Positions 45,240-53,767 of a stretch of DNA of 64,000 nucleotides are shown here, piece after piece; within the stretch, counting starts at the first letter, position 1, and each line of letters opens with the position of its first letter. The position numbers and the translations under genes are program-made. Origin of the DNA: Enterobacter kobei (GTDB taxonomy: Bacteria; Pseudomonadota; Gammaproteobacteria; Enterobacterales; Enterobacteriaceae); NCBI RefSeq assembly GCF_018323985.1, contig NZ_AP024590.1, forward strand, positions 1,488,001 to 1,552,000, given 5' to 3'. Under the pieces are notes generated by a model. The model searched no databases, was not told the DNA's origin, and worked only from the letters and a program-made list of their open reading frames with translations.

Positions 45240-46802
45240 TCACCCCTGAAGCTGAATGGAAAAAGGCGGTGGCTGCCAGTTCAGCAACTGCGCCAGCGTC
45301 ATCGGGCGGCAAAAATAGTAGCCCTGCAGGTAGTTTACACCTCTGGCGCGCAGCCATTTTGCCTGTTCAGCCGTTTCGACGCCTTCCGCAACCGTCCCCA
45401 TATTTAGCCGCTTCGCCAGCATCAGCACCGTATCCAGCACCGGCGAGGTGGTCGTTGCCATGTCGATAGCATTCACAAAGGCGCGATCGATTTTCAGGTA
45501 ATCCAGCGTAAAGCGTTCCAGATAAATCAGCGCGCTGTGGCCGGTGCCAAAGTCATCAATAGCAATTTCATAGCCTTTCTGATGCAGACGATCAAACAGG
45601 GTGACGGCCTCGCCATGCTTAAGCATATTACGTTCGGTGATTTCCAGCACGATACTGAAATGCTGCGCCGGCAGCGAGGCGGTCAGCCGATCAAGATCGT
45701 CGATAAAGCTGGCGGCGTGCAGATGACCGGTGGCGATATTAATACCGAGCTTGGTACCCGCAGGCAGCACGGTCTGTAAGGCATCGCCGTCGCGGGCGAT
45801 CAGACCAAACAGATGCTGCGTCAGCGGCACCATCAATTTTTGCGCTTCGGCGAGCGGAATAAAGGTATTCGGGGAGATCTCTCCCTTTATCGGGTGTTTC
45901 CAGCGCAGCAGCACTTCCGCGCCGCTCACCTGCAGCGTACCGGCGTCGACTACCGGTTGATATACCACATAGAAGTGATTGTTTTTAATCCCCTGCAAGA
46001 TGTCTCTGCCGGGGCGCAGCCACCGGTGCAACAGCAGGGCGCAAAGTAAACCCGCCAGCAGTCCCGCCATTAATGCGGGCAACAGCGCCAGCTGAATGTC
46101 CTGCGGCGTCCAGCGACTGGCATACAGCCACAGGCTGAGCGGCAGGCTGTCGATGGCAGTATGGCGCACCGACTGCGCGGAGAATTCGCGCAGGGAGATC
46201 AGCCGCTTTGAAAAGGTGGAAATTCCCCGATCGCCAATCGCGAGCGCAATGCCCTGAAAATTATCCTGCAAGGAAGAGGTGATAAGGGCCGGGGTAAGGT
46301 TGATGTTGATGGAGGCAAAGACCCCATGCGCATCATCAAATGGATTTTGGTACCAGATGCCAATAGCGGGCGTATGGGGCATCATCGGCGTGCCGGGTAA
46401 AATCACCATATCCAGCTTTTTGCTGACATCAATGCCCGGTATCAGATCGGTCAACGGCACATCCAGCACGCCGGTGGCGGATGAGCAAAATGCATTCTGA
46501 TCGCGAACCAGTAAAAACGCCCGCACGTTCGGACTGAATGCCGCCCGCGAGGTTAATTCACTCACCACCTCTTCGCAGGGTTTTAGCGTTAAAGGCTGTA
46601 GTAAATCGCTGGTGGTGTGCAGTTCGCTAAAATAGCGTTCAAAATTTGATTTAATATTGCTGAATAAATGATCTAACTGAATTTCACGATGGTGCTGCGC
46701 AATAATAAATTGCAGCCCTCCCACCACAATGCCCGTAATAAAGCCGATCAGAATACTGATCGTCAGAATTTTTCGATTGGCATGCATGAAGCGGATCGGC
46801 AT
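45240..46802 (-). CDS. pdeN: CSS-motif EAL-domain c-di-GMP phosphodiesterase
   Basis: 520 residues (E. coli PdeN/Rtn 518). Two membrane helices (about 12-32 and 235-258) flank a periplasmic CSS-motif sensor domain that includes AFCSSATG. The cytoplasmic EAL domain has EVLLRW in place of the EAL triad, with NIATGH, EITERN, IDDFGTGHS and AEGVET catalytic motifs intact, so it should hydrolyse c-di-GMP to pGpG. Such proteins are redox-sensitive through the periplasmic cysteines. Confidence 0.93.
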   Translation of the reverse strand: MPIRFMHANRKILTISILIGFITGIVVGGLQFIIAQHHREIQLDHLFSNIKSNFERYFSELHTTSDLLQPLTLKPCEEVVSELTSRAAFSPNVRAFLLVRDQNAFCSSATGVLDVPLTDLIPGIDVSKKLDMVILPGTPMMPHTPAIGIWYQNPFDDAHGVFASININLTPALITSSLQDNFQGIALAIGDRGISTFSKRLISLREFSAQSVRHTAIDSLPLSLWLYASRWTPQDIQLALLPALMAGLLAGLLCALLLHRWLRPGRDILQGIKNNHFYVVYQPVVDAGTLQVSGAEVLLRWKHPIKGEISPNTFIPLAEAQKLMVPLTQHLFGLIARDGDALQTVLPAGTKLGINIATGHLHAASFIDDLDRLTASLPAQHFSIVLEITERNMLKHGEAVTLFDRLHQKGYEIAIDDFGTGHSALIYLERFTLDYLKIDRAFVNAIDMATTTSPVLDTVLMLAKRLNMGTVAEGVETAEQAKWLRARGVNYLQGYYFCRPMTLAQLLNWQPPPFSIQLQG

Positions 46803-46885
46803 AGGGGTACGTTGTCCAGAGTAGCCACGGAGGATCGCCTTAATTTGTCCGACTATAGCCTGGAAAGGGCGTAGCCGTCAGCAGG

Positions 46886-46917
46886 CAAAAAAAAAGCACT
46901 GCCGGAGCAGCGCTTTT
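46886..46917 (-). terminator. mepS terminator
   Basis: Minus strand AAAAGCgCTGC / GCAGtGCTTTT around tccg, followed by nine Ts, 44 nt past mepS. Confidence 0.9.
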
Positions 46918-46960
46918 CTAATATCGTCTTGTCAGTCAAGGGAAACCAACAAGTGAAAAC

Positions 46961-47527
46961 TTAACTGCGTACTAAGACACGACGCGCTTCGTTATAACGC
47001 TTTTTCCAGTAGGGCTCGTCCATACTTGAAATCACGACACCGCTGCTGGTAGAGGCATGGACAAACTGGTTATTGCCGATATAGATACCAACGTGACGTC
47101 CGGTAGAACCGGCTTTAAACAGTACCAAATCGCCGGTACGTAAGCTGGTGCGTGAAACGGATTTACCCATTTCCTGCTGCTCATAAGTAGAGCGCGGCAG
47201 TTCTAAACCAAATTGTTCACGGAAAGTACGTTGTACGAAACCAGAGCAATCAATACCTTTTTTGGTATCGCCGCCAAGACGGTAACGAACGCCTTTCCAG
47301 CTTGCGTATTGATCCATAATGCGGGATTTAACATCAAGATTACGAACCATCGTCTCAAATTCATCCTGAGAGGCTTGCAGTGACGAGGCATCTTCGGTGC
47401 CCACAACATGCGTCTCAGGGTGCATATTCTTTGCGGTATTAGTTGAACAAGCTGAAAGCAGTACCGCAACTGCTAACGCGGGGATCGCCCGCACGATATA
47501 TCTCAAAATCGGTTGAGATTTGACCAT
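46961..47527 (-). CDS. mepS: Murein DD-endopeptidase lipoprotein MepS (Spr)
   Basis: 188 residues (E. coli 188). Lipobox LLSAC near residue 27 for outer-membrane anchoring, then an NlpC/P60 domain with catalytic Cys in GIDCSGFVQRTF and His in GRHVGIYIG and NQFVHAS. It cleaves peptidoglycan D-Ala-mDAP crosslinks for wall expansion and is degraded by Prc/NlpI. Confidence 0.98.
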   Translation of the reverse strand: MVKSQPILRYIVRAIPALAVAVLLSACSTNTAKNMHPETHVVGTEDASSLQASQDEFETMVRNLDVKSRIMDQYASWKGVRYRLGGDTKKGIDCSGFVQRTFREQFGLELPRSTYEQQEMGKSVSRTSLRTGDLVLFKAGSTGRHVGIYIGNNQFVHASTSSGVVISSMDEPYWKKRYNEARRVLVRS

Positions 47528-47944
47528 GTTGTTTATTTTCCCTTGAAGTCCTTAACGATAAATATCGCTATATAAATGCCAAACGTGACGAGATTAATTA
47601 CCTGCGCACAGCGACACAATTCCTCTTGATCAAATCTGTGCTTAAACGCACAAATTTATTCACAGCGGGAATATTTTATGTCTGTGAGGCGAAACGCAGT
47701 CGAGAGTACCTTATCACCCCAGGCATTGCGAGCCTTTTTATGTGTTTTTTTATAAGAAATTATGATAGCGAAAGTGAAAAAAATGCTTTGTACAAAAAGC
47801 CAGCAATTTAGCTTAAAAACCATGCAGGCTGCTCATTTAGCGAGGGAATTTTTGTGACAGGTGTATGATGGTGTGCCGAAAGGGTCATCTTTATTTTGCA
47901 GGGATCGTCGCCGATCCCTGTTACAGGCAGTAAAAAAGCGTTAT
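47528..47944. other. mepS-lpxT intergenic region
   Basis: 417 bp with no supported gene; mepS promoter sequences must lie at its left. A perfect 9-bp inverted repeat cagggatcg / cgatccctg with loop tcgc (47899-47920) has no T run on either strand and no assigned role. Confidence 0.55.
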
Positions 47945-48661
47945 TTATTTGTTTAAAAATTGTTTGTTTCTATAAGGCAAATAATAATTAAACAGCGAAA
48001 TGATTTTATCGCTAAGCGGTGTTAATAAAAACCACGGCAGGCCTATGAGCACGGCGGAAAGGGAGCCGACGGCAATATCCGTAAACCAGTGGGCGCCAAT
48101 CATGACGCGCGGAAACGCGAAAACCACCACAATAAGCAGGGCGATTGCGAAGGCACCTTTACCAAAATAACGCCACATGACGGCGGAAAAAATAAGCAGC
48201 ATCATGCCGTGATCGCCAGGGAAACTGTCTTTCGAGGCATCTTTAGTGGGGATCACGCTCAGCAAATCGCTGACGCGGTTCACATGCTCAAAGAATAACG
48301 ACGGACTGGCGCGTTTGACCGGGTACAGCGCCTGTGCCAGTTGGTTGATCACCACAGCGGTCAACAGCATCATCAGGCCAATCATCACCACACGGCGGCG
48401 ACCTGCTGCATCGGCGCTACGCCAGAAACTTAGCATCAGCGCGCCCATTGCCAGCAGCGAGCAGGCATCAAAGGCACGGTTATTGGTAATAGCCACCAGC
48501 CACAAGAACGCACGGCTTTCGGTCAGCTTTGCATTAAAGAAATGAAAAATAGCCGAGTCGAGGGTAAACCACATGCCATGGTTTACCGGCAGGTACCAGG
48601 ATAAAAAAAGCGCCAGACCGGCGGCATTTAACAATAAAATAAGGGGAAGTCGCGTCTTCAT
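47945..48661 (-). CDS. lpxT: Lipid A 1-diphosphate synthase
   Basis: 238 residues (E. coli 237). PAP2-type membrane phosphotransferase that moves phosphate from undecaprenyl pyrophosphate to lipid A position 1. Motifs KRASPSLFF, FPGDHGMM and RVMIGAHWFTD are intact, with six hydrophobic segments. Confidence 0.96.
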   Translation of the reverse strand: MKTRLPLILLLNAAGLALFLSWYLPVNHGMWFTLDSAIFHFFNAKLTESRAFLWLVAITNNRAFDACSLLAMGALMLSFWRSADAAGRRRVVMIGLMMLLTAVVINQLAQALYPVKRASPSLFFEHVNRVSDLLSVIPTKDASKDSFPGDHGMMLLIFSAVMWRYFGKGAFAIALLIVVVFAFPRVMIGAHWFTDIAVGSLSAVLIGLPWFLLTPLSDKIISLFNYYLPYRNKQFLNK

Positions 48662-48695
48662 GTGTTCATCTAAACCTGAGGTGTCAGCCGTAACG

Positions 48696-49682
48696 TTAGT
48701 GCTCGTCAGTTAAACGAAGCTTCAACAAAGTTGACTGAAGTGAATTCCAGTCCGCTTCATCGGCGGTGATCAGCTCGATACGGCTGTCCGGCGGTGATAC
48801 GCTTTGCGTTTCGATGCGCAAATCCTGACCCTGACGGTTGATACGCACCAGGCCTTCAGGAATACGCATTACGCCTTTCACGCGATCCACCGGTGCCAGC
48901 CGCGCCCACTCCAGCAGGCCAATCGTATCGAAACAGGTCTCCGCATCAAAGATCCAGCCACAGGCCTGATGGCCCTGACCACTGTTGAGGCTGCGACGCC
49001 AGCGCTGGTTGGACGGCAGGCTCAGCGCGGCGAGGCCTTTTTTATCCCCCTGCCCATGCTGATGCGCCGCACTGACTGGCAGTTCGCGCTGATTGCGGCG
49101 CGGACGATCCAGCAGGGCAGGATCGATATTTCCCTGCGTGGCGGTAATTAACTCCCGGTCGCCGCCGTATTGCTGCCACCACTGCGCCAGTGCCTGTTCA
49201 CTTTCCGGCGTACTGCGATCCTGTTTATTGGCGATGATAATATCTGCCGCCGCCAGCTGGTCACGGAAGTTCTCATTATTGACGGCTTTCTCATCCAGCA
49301 ACTGGCGCGGATCGAGCAGACAGAGTGTCGCCTGTAATTCAATCCAAGGCTCATAAACCGGAGCGGTGAGCATATCGAGGATCTGCTTCGGATGGCCGAG
49401 CCCGGTAGGCTCAATCAATAAACGGTCCGGCTTACCCTGACGCAGCAGGGTATTCAGCCCCACCTGCATCGGCAAACCATTCACACAGCACATACAGCCG
49501 CCGGGGATCTCTTTTAACAGCGCGCCGCTGTCCGCCAGTAACGCGCCATCAATGCCAACTTCACCGAATTCGTTGACCAGTACGGCCCATTTTTCGGCGG
49601 GATCCTTCTGCGCCAGCAGATGCAAAATAGAGGTCGTTTTACCGCTCCCCAGAAAACCGGTGATCAGGTTGGTCCTGGTCAT
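48696..49682 (-). CDS. yeiR: COG0523 zinc-binding GTPase YeiR
   Basis: 328 residues as in E. coli. P-loop GFLGSGKTT at residues 8-16, the metal-binding GGCMCCVNG that defines COG0523, Walker B-like LLIEPTGLGHP, and guanine-specificity NKQD. A C-terminal CobW_C domain follows. The E. coli protein binds zinc, which stimulates its GTPase activity. A Zur-like palindrome lies 28 bp upstream. Confidence 0.95.
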   Translation of the reverse strand: MTRTNLITGFLGSGKTTSILHLLAQKDPAEKWAVLVNEFGEVGIDGALLADSGALLKEIPGGCMCCVNGLPMQVGLNTLLRQGKPDRLLIEPTGLGHPKQILDMLTAPVYEPWIELQATLCLLDPRQLLDEKAVNNENFRDQLAAADIIIANKQDRSTPESEQALAQWWQQYGGDRELITATQGNIDPALLDRPRRNQRELPVSAAHQHGQGDKKGLAALSLPSNQRWRRSLNSGQGHQACGWIFDAETCFDTIGLLEWARLAPVDRVKGVMRIPEGLVRINRQGQDLRIETQSVSPPDSRIELITADEADWNSLQSTLLKLRLTDEH

Positions 49683-49709
49683 ATAAGCTCCATGATTAGA
49701 TCTGCTATC

Positions 49710-49724
49710 TGTTATTCAGTAACA
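49710..49724. promoter_or_regulatory. Possible Zur-type operator upstream of yeiR
   Basis: TGTTATTCAGTAACA has the half-site arrangement of the gammaproteobacterial Zur core TGTTATANTATAACA, matching 11 of 14 defined positions. Zinc-handling COG0523 genes are often Zur targets, but this is inference from one site. Confidence 0.4.
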
Positions 49725-49812
49725 ATGATGCTAATCCTGGCGAAAAAAAAGAGAAAAGAGAAGGGAAAGGGCGGACAGACTCATTTTCTGGCCGCCTTAA
49801 GGGCAGGAATTG

Positions 49813-51279
49813 TTAATGATTGAGCGTGTCAATGACTGCCTGATGAGCACCTTTATCGGCAATCTGTTGCCAGGCCGCCTGGATCGCATTGACGAAGTGC
49901 GGATCTGACGGCAGGTCGCTGCCGAAGATTTCCGTCAGCGTCAGCAGCGCCGGTACGCGATCGCCCGGCTCGCTGGTTTCCACAATAGCGCGGAACTTAT
50001 CGGCCAGCGGATCGCGAATATCAATGGCCTGACCGGCATCATCAATGCCGCTGACATAGCGCATCCAGCCCGCCACACCGAGCGCCAGCAGCGGCCACGG
50101 CGTACCGCGTTGCAGATGCACACGAATACCTTCCAGCATACGTTGCGGCAGTTTCTGGCTGCCGTCCATGGCGATCTGCCAGGTCCGGTGTTGCAGCGCC
50201 GGGTTCGCGAAGCGTTCGATCAGGCTGTCAGCGTAGGCCGTCAGATCCACATCGGTGATGCGCAGCGTCGGTGCCTGCTCGTCCAGCATCAGACGCCGGG
50301 CGGCGCGGCGAAAATGCGCATCCTGCATGCAGTCGCTGATATGTGCAAAACCGGCCAGGTAACCCAGATACGCCAGGAAGGAGTGGCTGCCGTTCAGCAT
50401 ACGCAGCTTCATTTGCTCCCACGGCAGCACATCCTGCACCAGCTGCACGCCCGCCACGTCCCAGTCCGGGCGACCGGCGACAAAATTATCTTCCACCACC
50501 CACTGAATAAAAGGCTCACAGCTGATGGCGCAGGGATCTTCCACCCCCAGCGTGCGGGTGATTTCCGCCAGCGACGCGTCCGTTGCCGCCGGAACGATGC
50601 GATCGACCATGGTGCCGGGGAAACTCACCTTTTCACTGATCCACTGCGCCAGTTCAGCCGAACGCTGCTGCGCCATGCCGAGCACGGCGTTTTTCACCAC
50701 ATGCCCGTTATCAGGAATATTGTCGCAGGAGAGCACGGTAAAAGGGGCCAGGCCGCGATCGCGACGGCGGGCGAGGGCTTCCACCAGAATGCCCGGCGCG
50801 GAGTGCGGCTCTGTGGGGTTTTGCAGATCATGAACAATACGCGGCTGGTTGAGATCCAGTTTGCCGGTCGCCGGATCGATGCAGTAGCCTTTTTCTGTGA
50901 TGGTCAGCGAGACAATCGCCACCTGCGGTTCGCAGAATTTTTCGATAATGGCGGGCAGGGAGTCCAGTTTCGCATTCAGGCATTCATGAACCGCGCCAAC
51001 GATAATCGCCTCGTTGCCGGTCGCGCCTTTTTCCAGCACGGTAAACAGGTGGTCTTGCTCACGCAACTGCGCCATTAACCGATCGCCGCTGAACAGGCTG
51101 ATTTCGCAGATCCCCCAGTCGCCGCCCTGGGCGTTCAGCACCCGGTCCGTTAACAGCGCCTGGTGCGCACGATGAAACGCGCCAAAGCCGAAATGCACGA
51201 TGCGAGAGCGGAGCAGAGCGCGATCATACTGCGGTAATCGGACGTTTTCCGGCAGCGTTTGCGAAGCAATTGTCTTCAT
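49813..51279 (-). CDS. yeiQ: Mannitol dehydrogenase-family oxidoreductase (UxuB-like) YeiQ
   Basis: 488 residues from ATG 51279, the E. coli YeiQ length. Polyol-specific long-chain dehydrogenase fold: NAD motif FGFGAFHRAHQA, ITEKGYCID, and the signature VVEDNFVAGRPDW, with the catalytic Lys region MKLRMLNGSHSFLAYLG. The family includes fructuronate reductase (UxuB) and mannonate oxidoreductases. Being divergent from uxuA with shared UxuR-like boxes supports a D-fructuronate/D-mannonate role. The 20-codon upstream extension is rejected. Confidence 0.9.
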   Translation of the reverse strand: MKTIASQTLPENVRLPQYDRALLRSRIVHFGFGAFHRAHQALLTDRVLNAQGGDWGICEISLFSGDRLMAQLREQDHLFTVLEKGATGNEAIIVGAVHECLNAKLDSLPAIIEKFCEPQVAIVSLTITEKGYCIDPATGKLDLNQPRIVHDLQNPTEPHSAPGILVEALARRRDRGLAPFTVLSCDNIPDNGHVVKNAVLGMAQQRSAELAQWISEKVSFPGTMVDRIVPAATDASLAEITRTLGVEDPCAISCEPFIQWVVEDNFVAGRPDWDVAGVQLVQDVLPWEQMKLRMLNGSHSFLAYLGYLAGFAHISDCMQDAHFRRAARRLMLDEQAPTLRITDVDLTAYADSLIERFANPALQHRTWQIAMDGSQKLPQRMLEGIRVHLQRGTPWPLLALGVAGWMRYVSGIDDAGQAIDIRDPLADKFRAIVETSEPGDRVPALLTLTEIFGSDLPSDPHFVNAIQAAWQQIADKGAHQAVIDTLNH

Positions 51280-51343
51280 TAATACACACCTGATTAACCA
51301 ATAATTAACAAGATGCAGTGTAAAGTTATATGACAGCAAATTG

Positions 51344-51361
51344 AATTGGTATGCCTTAATT
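51344..51361. promoter_or_regulatory. UxuR/ExuR-like operator 1
   Basis: aattggtatgccttaatt closely resembles the palindrome AAATTGGTATACCAATTT bound by UxuR and ExuR. It lies 65 bp upstream of the yeiQ start. Confidence 0.65.
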
Positions 51362-51455
51362 ATGCGGGGATTGTGAGCTGGATCAATCTAAGAGGTGGCA
51401 GGATTTGATCACTGAACAGAAACATGTATGGTAGTCGTCATTGTCTTTTATGGTA

Positions 51456-51467
51456 TTGGTATAACAA
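51456..51467. promoter_or_regulatory. UxuR/ExuR-like operator 2
   Basis: ttggtataacaa matches the core TTGGTATACCAA at all but one base, 18 bp ahead of the uxuA ATG, where a repressor would block the start region. Confidence 0.6.
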
Positions 51468-51485
51468 CTTTTAGAGGGTGAGGCG

Positions 51486-52676
51486 ATGGAACAAACCTGG
51501 CGTTGGTATGGACCGAACGATCCGGTATCTCTTGATGACGTCCGTCAGGCGGGCGCAACCGGCGTGGTGACCGCACTGCATCATATTCCTAACGGTCAGG
51601 TATGGCCGGTAGACGAAATTAAACAGCGTCAGGCGCTGCTGGCTGAAAAAGGCCTCACCTGGTCTGTAGTGGAAAGTATTCCGGTGCACGAAGACATTAA
51701 AACGCACAGCGGGGAATACCAAACCTGGATCGCCAATTATCAGCAGAGCATCCGTAATCTGGCAGCCTGCGGCATCGACACCGTCTGCTACAACTTTATG
51801 CCCATCCTCGACTGGACGCGTACCGATCTGGAGTACATGCTGCCGGACGGCTCCAAAGCCCTGCGTTTTGATCAGATTGCCTTTGCCGCCTTCGAACTGC
51901 ATATCCTGAAACGGGAAGGGGCGCAGGCAGACTACACCGAAGAAGAGCAGCGTCAGGCGCTGGAATTCTTTAACGCCGCCAGCGACGCGGAAATTGAAAA
52001 GCTGACGCGCAATATCATTGCCGGTCTGCCGGGGGCGGAAGAGGGCTATACCCTTGACCAGTTCCGCGCCCGTCTGGCGGAATACGATGGCATCAACAAA
52101 GAACAGCTGCGTGAAAACATGGCGGTGTTCCTGAAAGCCATTGTGCCGGTGGCGGAAGAAGTGGGCGTGCGTCTGGCCGTTCACCCGGACGATCCGCCGC
52201 GCCCGATCCTCGGCCTGCCGCGTATTGTCTCCACCCTCGAAGATATGCAGTGGCTGAAATCCTGCGTCGACAGTATCTACAACGGCTTTACCATGTGCAC
52301 CGGCTCGTACGGCGTGCGGGCGGATAACGATCTGGTGAAGATGGTGGAAACCTTTGGCGACCGCATTCACTTTACGCATCTGCGTTCCACCTGCCGCGAA
52401 GCAAACCCGAAAACCTTCCACGAAGCGGCGCATCTGCAGGGCGACGTCGATATGGTGGCGGTGGTGAAAGCGATCCTCACTGAAGAACTGCGTCGTAAGA
52501 AAGCCGGAGATGTACGTCCGATCCCGTTCCGTCCGGATCACGGTCACCAGATGCTCGACGATCTGCGTAAGAAAACGAACCCGGGCTATTCGGCGATTGG
52601 TCGTCTGAAAGGGATGGCGGAAGTGCGCGGCGTGGAACTGGCGCTGAAACACACGCTGTTCCCGGAACTGCTGTAG
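51486..52676 (+). CDS. uxuA: D-mannonate dehydratase
   Basis: 396 residues (E. coli 394). It dehydrates D-mannonate to 2-keto-3-deoxygluconate in glucuronate catabolism. WRWYGPNDPVSLDDVRQAGA, CYNFMPILDWTRTDL, the metal/substrate region LAVHPDDPPRPILGLPRI and FRPDHGHQMLDD are conserved. Ribosome site GAGGCG lies just ahead. In E. coli uxuA is with uxuB at another locus; here it is divergent from yeiQ. Confidence 0.97.
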   Translation: MEQTWRWYGPNDPVSLDDVRQAGATGVVTALHHIPNGQVWPVDEIKQRQALLAEKGLTWSVVESIPVHEDIKTHSGEYQTWIANYQQSIRNLAACGIDTVCYNFMPILDWTRTDLEYMLPDGSKALRFDQIAFAAFELHILKREGAQADYTEEEQRQALEFFNAASDAEIEKLTRNIIAGLPGAEEGYTLDQFRARLAEYDGINKEQLRENMAVFLKAIVPVAEEVGVRLAVHPDDPPRPILGLPRIVSTLEDMQWLKSCVDSIYNGFTMCTGSYGVRADNDLVKMVETFGDRIHFTHLRSTCREANPKTFHEAAHLQGDVDMVAVVKAILTEELRRKKAGDVRPIPFRPDHGHQMLDDLRKKTNPGYSAIGRLKGMAEVRGVELALKHTLFPELL

Positions 52677-52700
52677 AACGGTAAAATAGTATAAATAATT

Positions 52701-52762
52701 GCCGGGTGGCGCTGCGCTAACCCGGCCTACACGTAGGCCCGGCAAGCTTGCGCCGCCGGGCG
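52701..52762. repeat. REP/BIME-type element
   Basis: Inverted pair gccgggtggcgctgcgctaa...cggcctac / gtaggcccggcaagcttg...gccgggc between the convergent uxuA and efpL, homologous to the element at 5841-5914. Confidence 0.87.
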
Positions 52763-52772
52763 AAAATTTGCC

Positions 52773-53345
52773 TTAATCCGCGCGGCCCATATAACGGCTT
52801 TCTTCGATATGAATGCGGATCTTCTCGCCGGTGGTCAGGTATTCCGGCACCTGGATCACCAGACCTGTGCTCATGGTGGCAGGCTTGGTGCGTGAGCTGG
52901 CTGAAGCGCCTTTAATGCCCGGCGCCGTTTCCACAATTTCCAGATCCACCGTCTGCGGCAATTCCAGCGCCAGCAGCTGACCATCCCAGGTTAACACCTG
53001 CATGTCCGGCATTCCGCCTTCCGGAATAAACTGCAGCTCGTCTTCAATCTGCTCTTTGGTGAAGATGTACGGCGTGTAATCTTCTTTATCCATAAACACG
53101 TATTCGTTGCCATCCACATAAGAGAAGTCAACGAAACGGCGGGTCAGCGTCACGGTATCAACGATGTCGTCGCCTTTAAAACGCTCTTCAACCTTCATCC
53201 CGGTGCGGACGTCAGAAAAACGCATCTTATACAGCGTCGCTGCGCCACGGGCGCTCGGTGACTGAATATCGATATTTTTCACAATCAGCAGTTTGCCGTT
53301 GTAATTCAGCACCATACCTTTTTTGATTTCATTCGCTCTTGGCAT
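52773..53345 (-). CDS. efpL: EF-P-like translation factor EfpL (YeiP)
   Basis: 190 residues as in E. coli YeiP. Three-domain EF-P fold; the loop tip SPSARGAATLYKMR carries Arg where EF-P has its modified Lys, the mark of the EfpL/YeiP subfamily. EfpL helps ribosomes stalled at polyproline and some other XP(P)X motifs. It is divergent from yeiW, 167 bp apart. Confidence 0.96.
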   Translation of the reverse strand: MPRANEIKKGMVLNYNGKLLIVKNIDIQSPSARGAATLYKMRFSDVRTGMKVEERFKGDDIVDTVTLTRRFVDFSYVDGNEYVFMDKEDYTPYIFTKEQIEDELQFIPEGGMPDMQVLTWDGQLLALELPQTVDLEIVETAPGIKGASASSRTKPATMSTGLVIQVPEYLTTGEKIRIHIEESRYMGRAD

Positions 53346-53512
53346 TATTAATCCTGTTTGGGAAAAGGGTAAAAATATCGCGACAAATTACTCGCGAGGG
53401 GCGATTCAGGCAAGGGGAATCAGCATGTTTTGCATGTTCACCGCAAAAAGTGATAGCGTGCCCGAAAGCGGGATGACAACCCGGATCATCCCCCCACAAA
53501 AGAGAGCCGTTT

Positions 53513-53767
53513 ATGGAGTGTCGCAGCGATTGCGGAGCCTGTTGTACCGCGCCATCCATCAGCAGCCCAATCCCCGGTATGCCGTACGGCAAACCCGCCA
53601 ATACGCCCTGCGTGCAGCTTGACGCGCAGCAACGCTGTAAGCTGTTCCGCTCGCCGCTTCGTCCGAAAGTCTGCGCCGGACTGCAACCCTCCCGGGACAT
53701 GTGTGGCAGCACGCGCTCGCAGGCCATGGTCTATCTTATCGATCTGGAAACGCAGACCGCGCCTTAA
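53513..53767 (+). CDS. yeiW: UPF0153/YkgJ-family cysteine-cluster protein YeiW
   Basis: 84 residues as in E. coli. Eight cysteines in the YkgJ pattern (CRSDCGACC, PCVQLD, CKLF, VCAG, MCGS), likely chelating zinc or an iron-sulfur cluster. Function unknown. Its stop overlaps the setB stop by 3-4 nt (convergent). Confidence 0.92.
   Translation: MECRSDCGACCTAPSISSPIPGMPYGKPANTPCVQLDAQQRCKLFRSPLRPKVCAGLQPSRDMCGSTRSQAMVYLIDLETQTAP

Noticed and set aside
47626..47811. 61-codon frame between mepS and lpxT
   Set aside because: Starts in the mepS promoter region, has biased low-complexity content and no ribosome site or recognisable domain.
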